The notes below the pieces were generated by a model that searched no databases, was not told where the DNA came from, and saw only the letters and a list, made by a program, of their open reading frames with translations. A stretch of DNA of 64,000 nt. Source: Paracoccaceae bacterium. GTDB lineage: Bacteria; Pseudomonadota; Alphaproteobacteria; Rhodobacterales; Rhodobacteraceae. The translations under genes were made by a program, and so were the position numbers. The stretch is taken from positions 1-64,000 of the forward strand of contig JANQPC010000037.1 in NCBI GenBank assembly GCA_028285485.1, in the 5' to 3' direction. This document shows, one piece after another, positions 26,043-34,792 of the stretch (position 1 is its first letter; each line of letters begins with the position of its first letter).

Positions 26043-27995
26043 CTACTGCCAGGTGCGATGCCAGGAAATGAACATCAGAAGCGCCCAGATCTGGCGCCCC
26101 CAATTGCGCCGGTTCGACAGATGTTCCTGCCAGAGCCGGGTGGCCTTTCCGGCTTCCAGCACACCCGTTTTCGCGATGCTTTCAGTGCTCAGAAGATCCT
26201 CGGCAAAGCCGCGAAGGGGCCCCCGCAGCCATTCGTTGATCGGCACGCCAAAGCCCTGCTTGGGGCGCTCGTAAAGTGCCGCAGGCAGGCGCTTTGACAG
26301 CATCTGGCGCAGCGCCAGCTTACCAACACCGTTCTGCAGCTTGAGGCTTTCGGGCGCGCGCCAGGCGGCCTCGATCACACGGTAGTCGAGAAGGGGTGCG
26401 CGGATTTCGAGGCCGTAGGCCATGGAGGCGCGATCGACCTTTGCGAGCACATCGTCGCAAAGGTAGTGGCGCGTGTCGTGCAGCATCGCCTGTTCTGTTG
26501 AAGATAGCGCGTTATCCGGGCACTCGGCGAAGCCGGGGCAGAGCGGATCTCCGGGATCGACAAGCAGTGCACCGGGATCGCTGAAGAGCGACATATAGGC
26601 ATCGTAGCGCCGCCCATAGGAAGCGTGCTTGAGCACCTCGGCGAGTTTCTTGATGCGATCCGCCGTGATCCCGCGCGCAGCAAAGCGTGGCGAGACCCGG
26701 CTGGCCCCCTGTGCGGCCACTTCGAGAACTGGGAGGGGCGCGCGGTCGGCCAGGGCAAGGGCCGCGGGCGGTACGCGTTGCGCCAACGCCTCGAAGACCC
26801 GCATATCCTGATACCGCCGGTACCCGCCGAAGCTTTCATCCCCGCCATCGCCAGACAAAACAACCTTCAGATGCTCCGATGCCAGCTTGGAGATCAGCAT
26901 CGTGGGAATCTGGCTGGGATCGGCAAAGGGTTCGTCAAAGATATGCGCCACGTTATCCACGAGCGCGAGCGCGGTGGCAGGGGTGGCGGTGAATTCGTGA
27001 TGCGCGGTGCCGAGCGCGCGGGAGATTTCGGCCGCGTGATCGGCCTCGTTGATCGAGGCCTCCTCGAACCGCACCGTGTAGGTGCGCACCGGTGTCGACG
27101 AGATCTCCTGCATCAGGGCCGTAACGAGGGAGGAGTCGATCCCGCCTGACAGGAAGGTGCCCACGGGCACGTCGGCAACCATGCGCTCTTCCGTTGCCGT
27201 GAGCAGCGCGTCTTCAATGGCGGCGAGCGCTTCGTGCTCATCTTCCACCCGGTTGGCATGGCCCTCCGCAGCGGCCCGGCTGGCCGACCAGAACGGCGCA
27301 TGGGCACCCCGAAGATCTTCAATGGAGGGCGGCGGGCCGTCGAACGGGACGGAGAGCCAGCTGCCGGCTGGAAGCTTGGTGATGCCCCGAAAGATCGTAT
27401 GCGGGCCAGGCACATAGCCGTATTTCAGGAAAAGCCGAAGCGCGCGCGTATCAATCTTTGGAGAGTAGAATGCCGCATGGGCGCGCAAGGCTTTCAATTC
27501 CGATCCGAACACAAGGGTATTGCCCTTCACGCCGATATAGAGCGGCTTCTTCCCAAGCCTGTCCCGGGCGAAGATCAACCGCCTTTCGCGCCGGTCGAGC
27601 AGGGCGAAGGCGAACATGCCATTGGCGCGTTCGAGCGCCCCCGCCACGCCGTAGAGTTCAATCGCCTCAAGCAGAACTTCCGTATCGGAGGTTCCGCGAA
27701 ACCGGATGCCGGTGTCTTCAAGGCTGCGCTTGAGCGCGCGGAACCCGTAGATTTCGCCGTTGAAGGTGATCGCGTAGCGGCCGCTGGCGGATTGCATGGG
27801 TTGCGCGCCGCTTTCCGAGAGATCGATGATCGAAAGGCGCCTGTGCCCGAGGCCAACGCCGCAAGCCGGGTCATAGAGCTGGCCCTGCCCATCGGGCCCC
27901 CGATGGGCGATCGCATCGCACATTCGGCTGAGCGTTTCCGCGGCCTCGGTGGGACCCATTCCGCCAAACTCGAAGAACCCTGCAATTCCGCACAT
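26043..27995 (-). CDS. Asparagine synthase (glutamine-hydrolysing) homologue
   Basis: 650 residues. MCGIAGFFEF exposes Cys2, the class II glutaminase nucleophile; HRGPDGQGQ and FNGEIYG belong to the same domain (about 1-200). The synthetase domain has the PP-loop SGGIDSS and the downstream SGDGGDESFGGYRRY. Such AsnB-like proteins in surface polysaccharide clusters often amidate uronic acids or related carboxylates rather than making free asparagine. It lies upstream of the ATP-grasp gene on the same strand and downstream of a GT4. Confidence 0.9.
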   Translation of the reverse strand: MCGIAGFFEFGGMGPTEAAETLSRMCDAIAHRGPDGQGQLYDPACGVGLGHRRLSIIDLSESGAQPMQSASGRYAITFNGEIYGFRALKRSLEDTGIRFRGTSDTEVLLEAIELYGVAGALERANGMFAFALLDRRERRLIFARDRLGKKPLYIGVKGNTLVFGSELKALRAHAAFYSPKIDTRALRLFLKYGYVPGPHTIFRGITKLPAGSWLSVPFDGPPPSIEDLRGAHAPFWSASRAAAEGHANRVEDEHEALAAIEDALLTATEERMVADVPVGTFLSGGIDSSLVTALMQEISSTPVRTYTVRFEEASINEADHAAEISRALGTAHHEFTATPATALALVDNVAHIFDEPFADPSQIPTMLISKLASEHLKVVLSGDGGDESFGGYRRYQDMRVFEALAQRVPPAALALADRAPLPVLEVAAQGASRVSPRFAARGITADRIKKLAEVLKHASYGRRYDAYMSLFSDPGALLVDPGDPLCPGFAECPDNALSSTEQAMLHDTRHYLCDDVLAKVDRASMAYGLEIRAPLLDYRVIEAAWRAPESLKLQNGVGKLALRQMLSKRLPAALYERPKQGFGVPINEWLRGPLRGFAEDLLSTESIAKTGVLEAGKATRLWQEHLSNRRNWGRQIWALLMFISWHRTWQ

Positions 27996-28024
27996 CGGGG
28001 ATGTCCAATCACTTTTCGAACGGG

Positions 28025-29188
28025 CTACCGCACCCGCAAGACCTGCCTGTATTGCTCAACGATGCGGTCAATCGCGTAGTGCTGCGCAACGCGCTCGCGC
28101 GCGGCCGCCGATCGCGCCGCGATATCTGCAGGTTGCATCGCTGCCATCTCTCGCATCGCGGCTGCGAGCGCCTCCGGCGATTGCGGCGGTACGATCCACC
28201 CGGTTTCGCCCACAAGGCGCCGGGCGTCGCCCACATCGGTGGAGAGGGCGGGGCGCCCATGGCTCATCGCTTCAAGCACCACATTGGGGAAGCCTTCGGT
28301 TCGGGAGGCGAGCACCAGCGCATCGATACCGCGATAGAAGCCATCCATATCCGTTACCGCGCCGCGAAGGTGAACCCGCTCACGTGGAAGGCCCGCATCC
28401 GCAATCAGGGCGGCCAAGGCCCCGTTGCCCCCATCGATGCCCGGGCCCGCGATGACGAGCTCTGCATCGGGCACGTCACGAAACGCCTCCGCTGCCGCCG
28501 CGAAGAGAGATGGGAAATCCTTCTGCGGATGAAACCGCGCGGCAACGCCGAAGTGCCGGATTTGTTGCGGCGGTTGCGACCGCGCAGGAAGGGCGATGCC
28601 GTTGGGGATGACGATTGACCGGTCGGTTGCATAGCCTCTGGCCTCATGCTGCCGCAACGCCCGATCGGAATTGTAGAGGATGCCATCGGCACGGCGCGAA
28701 AGGCGCGCGGCGAGCCCCATGGCCAGACGTGTGGATCGGCTCATGGCCGCTTCATCGTCAAGCGCCTGGCGGACGTTCCAGATCACCGGCGGGCTTGGCC
28801 TTGAGAGCATTGCGGCGAGGGAACCGGCGATCATCGCGTGATAAAGCCAGGCCATCACGATCGTGGGCCGCTTCCGGCGCATCAGCGCCGCGAGGTTCAG
28901 GATCGCGCCCGGAAAGCCCTGGGCGCCGCGCAGGCCAAGCGCGTGATATTCCACCCCGGCATTGCCCGCGAGGTTCTGGGTGACCGGCGATACGGTCATC
29001 AACGAGGCGACGCTCTGCCGGCTATCCCCCATCTTACGCAGAATGCGGGCCAGCATCACCTCGGCGCCGCCGCCGGCGGACATATCGGTGATAACGTGCA
29101 GGATGTGCGGCGGGTCTCGCAGCCTGGCGGGCGTGTCGACAGCTTCGATCGACAGCGGCCTCTGTGCCCCTTCGGTACCCTCAAACAT
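28025..29188 (-). CDS. Glycosyltransferase family 4
   Basis: 387 residues with GT-B layout: ILHVITDMSAGGGAEVML at the N-terminus (acceptor domain start) and RFHPQKDFPSLFAA then SRTEGFPNVVLEAMSHGRPALSTDVGD, the EX7E motif of retaining GT4 enzymes, at the C-terminus. The ATG at 29188 is preferred to a TTG at 29221. It probably adds one sugar to the lipid-linked repeat unit. It is divergent from the secreted lyase. Confidence 0.88.
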   Translation of the reverse strand: MFEGTEGAQRPLSIEAVDTPARLRDPPHILHVITDMSAGGGAEVMLARILRKMGDSRQSVASLMTVSPVTQNLAGNAGVEYHALGLRGAQGFPGAILNLAALMRRKRPTIVMAWLYHAMIAGSLAAMLSRPSPPVIWNVRQALDDEAAMSRSTRLAMGLAARLSRRADGILYNSDRALRQHEARGYATDRSIVIPNGIALPARSQPPQQIRHFGVAARFHPQKDFPSLFAAAAEAFRDVPDAELVIAGPGIDGGNGALAALIADAGLPRERVHLRGAVTDMDGFYRGIDALVLASRTEGFPNVVLEAMSHGRPALSTDVGDARRLVGETGWIVPPQSPEALAAAMREMAAMQPADIAARSAAARERVAQHYAIDRIVEQYRQVLRVR

Positions 29189-29417
29189 GAACCGTGAACT
29201 CACTAAACCAGAAACCGCCAAAACCTATGGGCGCAGAGTACCGCCTAAGGGGCCATTTTGCCATGACTTTTTCCGGGGCCGCCCCAGGCGGCGCGGTGCC
29301 CCGGGGCCCGCGCAGAGGGAGGGCCCCGCCCAAGGGCAGGCGCGGGGCGGTGGCGGCACCCGCGCCAATCGGCTAGGCTATCGGCAGTGTTCGCTGTCTT
29401 TTGCACGGTTTCGCTTA

Positions 29418-30737
29418 ATGATTTCTCGCTGGGTATCGATTGCGCCCCTTCTTCTTAGCCTTGCCGTGTTTGCGGGCCACGCCACCGCGGAGGAACGTGC
29501 CTTTCCCGGTGCTGTCGGCTATGGATCGGGCGCCATTGGCTGGCGCGGTGGAGCCGTGATCGCGGTGACCTCGCTCGCCGATCACGGGCCGGGATCGCTG
29601 CGCGCCTGTGCCGAAGCGGAAGGCCCCCGCATCTGCGTTTTCGAACGCGGCGGCACGATCACGCTGGATACGGCACTGCGCGTTCAGTCGAACGTCTATA
29701 TCGCCGGGCAAACGGCGCCCGGAGATGGCGTTCAATTGCGCATGAACGGGGCGGCCACCGGGCCGATAATCATCAAGAACGCAACCGATGTTGTGATCCG
29801 CCACCTAAAGCTGCGGCCCGGGGCGAGCGCCGAACCCTCGCCAACCGTTGATGCGCTGACCATCGAGAACGCGCAGCGCATCTACATCGGCAATGTCTCG
29901 ATGGCCTTCGCCACAGACGAGACGTTCAATATTCATGTGTCCGACGGCGCTTCATCTGACATCACACTTGCCGATAGCATTCTCGCCTATAGCCTCGACC
30001 GGGCGAACCACACCAAGGGGCGCCATTCCAAGGGCGCGCTGATCTGTTCGATGGACGGCGAGATGAATGCCTGCGGGCGGATTTCCCTCATCGGAAATCT
30101 CTTTGCCCACCATCGCGATCGCAACCCCGATGTGAAGGCAAGCGCCATCGGGCCGGTAGAGATACTCAATAACGTTTTCTTTAATCCGATCAGCCAGTTC
30201 GGGGAGTTTTATAGTCTTTCCGGCGATGCCGATATCGCATATGTGGGCAATGTTGCGCTGCGGGGGCCAAGCACAATCGATGATACGCCGCCCGCAATCG
30301 GGGTCTTCGCGATGCATGAGGCGTATACGATCCGCGTGTTCGCCGATGACAACCTGTCTGGCGTTGCCTTTGGCTGCTCGGGCCGCCCGGGCGCGCTGCG
30401 GGATGCCGCCGCGCGGCTGCGGGAATGGGAGGGGGGCGCGGAACGGCTCACCCTTGAGCCGATCCCTGCGCGGGAAGCGCTTGCGGCGGTGATTGAGCGT
30501 TCCGGCGACAGGATCGCGGATATGCGGCCGGCCGATGCCCTTGATGCGCGGGTGCTGCGCGATGTGCAAACCTGCGGAGGCCGGGTGATCGACCGGCCGG
30601 AAGAAGCTGGCGGCTGGCCGATCCTTCCGATCGCCGCGGCACGGGCGGCGGTTCCGGAGAGCCCCTGGGCGGCTGATCCTGAAACGGGGCTCACGCGGAT
30701 CGAAGCCTGGCTTGCGGCGCTGGCCGGGGATCTCTGA
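29418..30737 (+). CDS. Secreted pectate-lyase-like beta-helix protein
   Basis: 439 residues with a signal peptide (SIAPLLLSLAVFAGHATAEE, cleavage near residue 24). The N-terminal part of the mature protein has the polysaccharide-lyase family pattern: AFPGAVGYGSG, TSLADHGPGSLRACAE, ICVFERGGTITLD, YIAGQTAPGDGVQL, VVIRHLKLRPG. This is a right-handed parallel beta-helix as in pectate lyases. Inside an export locus it may trim or cleave the polymer. It is the only plus-strand gene within the 24.7-34.2 kb minus block. A start at 29418 is chosen because the signal peptide begins there. Confidence 0.85.
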   Translation: MISRWVSIAPLLLSLAVFAGHATAEERAFPGAVGYGSGAIGWRGGAVIAVTSLADHGPGSLRACAEAEGPRICVFERGGTITLDTALRVQSNVYIAGQTAPGDGVQLRMNGAATGPIIIKNATDVVIRHLKLRPGASAEPSPTVDALTIENAQRIYIGNVSMAFATDETFNIHVSDGASSDITLADSILAYSLDRANHTKGRHSKGALICSMDGEMNACGRISLIGNLFAHHRDRNPDVKASAIGPVEILNNVFFNPISQFGEFYSLSGDADIAYVGNVALRGPSTIDDTPPAIGVFAMHEAYTIRVFADDNLSGVAFGCSGRPGALRDAAARLREWEGGAERLTLEPIPAREALAAVIERSGDRIADMRPADALDARVLRDVQTCGGRVIDRPEEAGGWPILPIAAARAAVPESPWAADPETGLTRIEAWLAALAGDL

Positions 30738-30741
30738 TCGG

Positions 30742-31932
30742 CTACTCCGCCGCGGGGCGCGGCGCCCTTAGGCGAACCGCACGCTCACCTATGGCGCGGA
30801 CCGCCTCGGCCAGACCGCCGATATCCTCGGCGCTCCAGCTTGGATCTACTAGGAAGGCCAGGCTCGTTTCACCCAATTCATGCGCCACGGGCAGGGGGGC
30901 GGGTGGCACAGCCCCGGCGCGCACGAATTGCGCCTCCCGGTAGATCTCGGAACAGGAGCCTGAGAAGGCCGGATATCCGGCCTCCGCAAGCTCGCCCAGA
31001 ATACGGTCGCGGCTCCACCCCGCCCCCAGCGCCTCGGGGCGGACGAAGGCATAGAACCGATACCAGGCGTGGCGGAGGCCCTCGGGCGGCATGGGCACCC
31101 GGAACGCCGCTGACCGCGCGAGCTGTTCGGCCAGGATCGCCGCATTTGCGGCCCGGTGCGCGCGCCAGCTCTCAAGATAGCCAAGCTGCACGCGGCCAAT
31201 CGCTGCGGAGAGGCCGGTCATCCGCAGGTTCGTGCCGGGCGCCCCGGCATGCAGCCAGCGAAAACCCGGCGGGTGATCCGGCGCGGTGACGCGCGCATGG
31301 TCTTTCCCGTGATCCTTGAAGCTCCATGCCTGTGACCAAAGGGCTTCGTCATCGGTGAGAAGCATGCCGCCTTCGCCGCCAGTGCTGATGATCTTGTCCT
31401 GACAAAACGAGAAGCTGCCGAAGGTGCCGAAAGTGCCCACGTGGCGGGCGCCGATCATCGCGCCATGGGCCTGTGCGCAATCCTCGATGATCCAAAGCCC
31501 GTGGGCCCCGGCCAGATCACCGAGATCTTCCATATCGCACGGCCATCCCGCGAGGTGCACGGCGATAATCCCGCGCGTGTTCGGCCCGATCAGCGGCAGA
31601 ACGGTTTCCGGCGTGATATTCTGGCTCTGCGGGTCAACATCGGCGAAAACGGGCGTGGCGCCGGCCAGCAGGATCGCGCCGGCCGAGGCCACGAAGCTTC
31701 GCGGGGTGACGATGACCTCATCGCCGGGCCCCAGGCCCAGAACCCGCATCGCGGTGTCGAGCGTGACCGTGCCGTTGGCCATGGCGATGGCATGTGCGGC
31801 GCCGGTATAGGCGGCGTAGCTTTCCTCAAAGGCCGAGACATCCTTACCGGTCCAGGCGTTAACCTTGCCGGAGCGCAGGACGGCCGTGACGGCCTCGATC
31901 GTTGCATCGTCATAGAAGGGCCATCCGGGCAT
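30742..31932 (-). CDS. DegT/DnrJ/EryC1/StrS aminotransferase
   Basis: 396 residues, fold-type I PLP enzyme of sugar aminotransferase type. It starts PFYDDATIEAVTAVLRSGKVN, with WTGKDVSAFEES, then Asp151 (IIEDCAQAHGA) for the pyridine nitrogen and Lys180 in FSFCQDKIISTGGEGG as the PLP lysine, so it is a true aminotransferase. With the 4,6-dehydratase at 34.8 kb it could make a UDP-4-amino-4,6-dideoxy sugar. Its stop lies 4 bp from the convergent lyase stop; the next upstream gene (PIG-L) ends 20 bp before it. Confidence 0.92.
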   Translation of the reverse strand: MPGWPFYDDATIEAVTAVLRSGKVNAWTGKDVSAFEESYAAYTGAAHAIAMANGTVTLDTAMRVLGLGPGDEVIVTPRSFVASAGAILLAGATPVFADVDPQSQNITPETVLPLIGPNTRGIIAVHLAGWPCDMEDLGDLAGAHGLWIIEDCAQAHGAMIGARHVGTFGTFGSFSFCQDKIISTGGEGGMLLTDDEALWSQAWSFKDHGKDHARVTAPDHPPGFRWLHAGAPGTNLRMTGLSAAIGRVQLGYLESWRAHRAANAAILAEQLARSAAFRVPMPPEGLRHAWYRFYAFVRPEALGAGWSRDRILGELAEAGYPAFSGSCSEIYREAQFVRAGAVPPAPLPVAHELGETSLAFLVDPSWSAEDIGGLAEAVRAIGERAVRLRAPRPAAE

Positions 31933-31952
31933 CGGGAGTCTCCTCGCTCGTC

Positions 31953-32636
31953 TCAGGCCACGCCGCGCACCAGCACGAAGGCTTCCGCAGCGGGCCGGTG
32001 CACCGTGGCGCCGCGCAATGTGGCCAGCGCGCGGAGCGCATCCATGGAGCGCTCATGCGGCGGGGGTTTCACCTGGCTTGCATAGAGGGCGAAGGCGGCA
32101 AGCTTGCTCTCCAGCGTATCGGTGATGTCGATGAACACGTTCGGCGTGAAGGCCGGGGTGAGGTAGGGCGCGTTCCAGTTCGTCTCGGAAAGGGTTTCGT
32201 AGGCGAGGATCGATTTGGGATACGTGTCCTCATACGGGCGTGACGCGACCAGCGACGACAGGAAGGCGAGCTGGTGATCAAGGTGGATATCGCCGGGATG
32301 CGGGACGAAGAGCGTATCCGGCGCGACCGCGGCCACGAGTTTGCCGATCCCTGAATTCAGCTCCCGATGCGGCACTTCGGAAAGCTCGGCTGCCGGGTAT
32401 CCCAGCCAATGGGTGTGAGCCACGCCGAGCCGCACATGGGCAGCAGCGGCTTCTGCCTGAACGGCGCGGGTTTGTTCGGGGGAAAACAGGGGCGGGCGCC
32501 CTTCGGTGAGGATCGCGACATGCACCTCGCGCCCGGCGTCCGCCAGGCGAGCCATCGTGCCCCCCGCGCCCAGGATCTCGTCATCGGGGTGGGGCGCGAT
32601 GATAAGCGCGGGTCCGGTTGCGGCTTCGATCAGCAT
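31953..32636 (-). CDS. PIG-L family deacetylase
   Basis: 227 residues with the zinc-binding signature APHPDDEILG (His16, Asp18, Asp19 region) and HPGDIHLDHQ carrying the further His ligand, as in LmbE/PIG-L N-acetylglucosaminyl deacetylases. It probably removes an N-acyl group from a sugar. The ATG at 32636 overlaps the formyltransferase stop. A cognate pair of deacetylase and N-formyltransferase would turn an N-acetyl into an N-formyl group, which is inference. Confidence 0.9.
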   Translation of the reverse strand: MLIEAATGPALIIAPHPDDEILGAGGTMARLADAGREVHVAILTEGRPPLFSPEQTRAVQAEAAAAHVRLGVAHTHWLGYPAAELSEVPHRELNSGIGKLVAAVAPDTLFVPHPGDIHLDHQLAFLSSLVASRPYEDTYPKSILAYETLSETNWNAPYLTPAFTPNVFIDITDTLESKLAAFALYASQVKPPPHERSMDALRALATLRGATVHRPAAEAFVLVRGVA

Positions 32637-33553
32637 GGCGACAGCCGCCCCCCGAGTTGGCTGTGCAGGGCAGGGGGCGATGCGGCCCCGGCCCAATCGG
32701 TGACCTCCAGGCAGCAGTCATCCCCGCAGTAAACGGTGAAATTGCGGCCAGTGACGGCCTGAACCTGGCCCGGCATGCCGATGTAATATCCCTCGCGTGC
32801 GCTGCGCCGCGCCGCGAGGATGGTGAGCGGCTCGCCGCCCGGGAGCCGCGTCAGCGCACCGGGATAGGGTGGCCCGACGGCCCGGATCAGGCGATCGATC
32901 TGGATGGCCGGGGCGGACCAGTCGATCCACCCGTCTTCCGGGCGGCGGCGAGCGCAGAGGCTTGCCTCGGCTTCTTCCTGAACGCGGCTTGGGCGTGCGC
33001 CGCTTTGCAACTGGTCCAGCAGGTCAGGAAGCATCTCCGCCAGGGCGCCGGTGGCTTTATCGTAGAGGGCGCGGGCAGTTACGGTTTCGGGATCGATCTC
33101 AAAGCGCCGCTGCGCCGCGATGGGCCCGGAATCCACGCCATCGTCCAGCCAGAACAGCGTGGCGCCGCCCTCCGTTTCGCCCCGCAGAATGGCCCAGGGA
33201 ATCACGCCGCGGCCCCGAAGCCGTGGCAGCGGCGCGGGGTGAAAGCCGATTGTGCCGTGGCGCGCAAGGCCGCGAAAACGCGGGCCGCAGATCTGGGACC
33301 AGCCGATCACCAGCGTGACATCGGGATCGGCGGCAGCCACCGCGGCGCAGGTCTCATCGCTATCGCTTTTAAGCGTGGTATGGACGGGCACGCCATGGGC
33401 CTCTGCCATCGGGCGTAGATCGGCATAGTCGGAATGCCGGGCGGATTTCTCAGGCGGGAGCGTGACGATGAGCGAGGGGACATGGCCGCGGGTGCAGATC
33501 GCGCTCAGCGCGCGTTGCGATCCCTCGACGGACCCGACGAACACGATCTTCAT
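32630..33553 (-). CDS. Formyltransferase family protein (sugar N-formyltransferase-like)
   Basis: 307 residues: MKIVFVGSVEGSQRAL at the N-terminus, TIGFHPAPLPRLRGRG (His105) and LDDGVDSGPI (Asp141), the formyl-tetrahydrofolate-dependent transferase fold, with a C-terminal domain as in methionyl-tRNA formyltransferase (WIDWSAPAIQIDRLIRAVGPPYPGA). The catalytic Asn of the N-x-H motif is Gly103 here. Context with a sugar aminotransferase and PglC-like transferase points to formylation of an amino sugar. It overlaps both neighbours. Confidence 0.86.
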   Translation of the reverse strand: MKIVFVGSVEGSQRALSAICTRGHVPSLIVTLPPEKSARHSDYADLRPMAEAHGVPVHTTLKSDSDETCAAVAAADPDVTLVIGWSQICGPRFRGLARHGTIGFHPAPLPRLRGRGVIPWAILRGETEGGATLFWLDDGVDSGPIAAQRRFEIDPETVTARALYDKATGALAEMLPDLLDQLQSGARPSRVQEEAEASLCARRRPEDGWIDWSAPAIQIDRLIRAVGPPYPGALTRLPGGEPLTILAARRSAREGYYIGMPGQVQAVTGRNFTVYCGDDCCLEVTDWAGAASPPALHSQLGGRLSPC

Positions 33554-34161
33554 GCCACTCGCTCCGCCCCGAATGCCTCGGCGCAGAACCGCGAGGCGGC
33601 GGAAAGCCTGTCCTGCCGCCGGCGTTCGCCAAACAGCGCAACGCCGAGCGTTTCCGACAGGATGCGCAGATCGAGCGTGAGCGACCGGTTGGCGATGTAC
33701 CACAGATCGAGGCGCAGCTTTTCTTCATCCGAAAGCTGCGTGTTGCCGCTGACCTGTGCCCAACCCGTCAGGCCCGGGCGAACCGATGCACGTTCGCGCC
33801 CCAGCGCGCCGAGGCTCTGCACGGTTTCGGGAAGAAGGGGGCGGGGCCCCACAAGTGCCATTTCGCCCCGCAGGATCAGCCAAAGCTGCGGCAGTTCATC
33901 CAGACGCAGGCGGCGGATGAGGGCGGATAGTGCGGTCTGGCGCGCGTGATCCTGCAACAATCTGCCGGTCGCATCGCGGGCATCGCGCATGGTGCGCAGT
34001 TTTAGGATCTCAAAGGCTTTCTGGCCCCGGCCGCTGCGGGTTTGGCGAAAGAAAATCGGCGGGCCGAGCGAAGCGCGAAGCGCAAGCGCGGCAGCAACAA
34101 ACGGTACGGCTGCGAGGAGCCCGGCCACCACGGCAATCATAATCTCAAAAAGACGCGCCAC
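33550..34161 (-). CDS. Sugar transferase, initiating phosphoglycosyl transferase (PglC/WcaJ C-terminal type)
   Basis: About 203 residues. A membrane re-entrant helix (IMIAVVAGLLAAVPFVAAALAL) is followed by PPIFFRQTRSGRGQKAFEILKLRTM, RLRLDELPQLW (catalytic Asp-Glu), LVGPRPLLPE and RPGLTGWAQVSGN, the full signature of monotopic bacterial sugar transferases that load the first sugar phosphate on undecaprenyl phosphate. The start is uncertain: GTG at 34161 or 34167, or TTG at 34176; 34161 best fits the family start. It overlaps the formyltransferase by ATGA. Confidence 0.9.
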   Translation of the reverse strand: MARLFEIMIAVVAGLLAAVPFVAAALALRASLGPPIFFRQTRSGRGQKAFEILKLRTMRDARDATGRLLQDHARQTALSALIRRLRLDELPQLWLILRGEMALVGPRPLLPETVQSLGALGRERASVRPGLTGWAQVSGNTQLSDEEKLRLDLWYIANRSLTLDLRILSETLGVALFGERRRQDRLSAASRFCAEAFGAERVA

Positions 34162-34527
34162 ACACACCGCACGCAAATTGCGTGCCCATCAGACCAAACA
34201 CCACAATGCTTCGCCTACCTCTGGGGATCCTGCGCCGTGAGACGCCGCCCCCAACGGCATCGAATCACCCTTCCGTAGGTACCGAGATTCGCACGCCATC
34301 GCCAAGAAAAACGATCGGTGCGGGGGATTTCAAAGAGTTGTGCCGTTTGTTGCAGGCGGGCGGACGTTCAGGCACAGCGCAGAAGCGAATCAATCTGGAA
34401 AAGGTCGTTAAGGCAGAGTCGCCCCTGGGTTGTATTCAAGGGAAAACCTATCGATTTAAAGGGGAATAAGGATGAATTTCAGTGCGTTGAGCCCCAAAAT
34501 TCGCCTAAGGTAGGCCCAAACTTCAGA

Positions 34528-34550
34528 TCGCGGCCGGTGCGGGGCCGCGA
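34528..34550 (+). repeat. Inverted repeat / stem-loop in the divergent intergenic region
   Basis: TCGCGGCC and GGCCGCGA form an 8-bp perfect stem with a 7-nt loop. It is followed by a second potential pairing, ACAGTT with AACTGT about 20 nt on. It lies upstream of the possible promoter, so it is more likely an operator or a terminator-like insulator than part of the leader. Confidence 0.4.
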
Positions 34551-34576
34551 CAGTTACCGGCCCAGTCGCAAAACTG

Positions 34577-34605
34577 TTAACGAAACGAAAATATGCTGCT
34601 AACAT
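34577..34605 (+). promoter_or_regulatory. Possible sigma-70-type promoter for the plus-strand polysaccharide operon
   Basis: TTAACG and TAACAT separated by 17 nt, in the A/T-rich stretch about 190 bp ahead of the dehydratase gene. Each hexamer matches the consensus at four of six positions. Assigned from pattern only. Confidence 0.3.
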
Positions 34606-34792
34606 GAATAGCTAGTGAGAGTGTGGGGGTGAATGGTGCCGAGTTTTCTGGGGTAACGTATTAGTTCGTGCAGTGTTCCGTGCGGTTGCAATTGTTATGC
34701 ATCACCGGGTGTGTGCGGGTTCTCCAGGTTTCGGGGAGACGTAGGGGGCCGAAGTCGCCCCGAACCAAAGGCATCTGATCCACCGTAGAAGT

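Larger units (their letters stand above)
34162..34792. other. Intergenic region between divergent polysaccharide operons
   Basis: About 630 bp without a convincing gene. Composition is visibly richer in A and T than the flanks. Small open frames at 34182-34469 and 34318-34602 have no recognisable motif, no good Shine-Dalgarno and unlike codon use, so I do not call them. It holds an 8-bp stem-loop and a possible promoter (listed separately) and must contain the promoters for both divergent operons. Confidence 0.6.

Noticed and set aside
34182..34602. Two small plus-strand open frames in the divergent intergenic region
   Set aside because: No Shine-Dalgarno, no motif, overlapping frames and untypical composition; could be chance.
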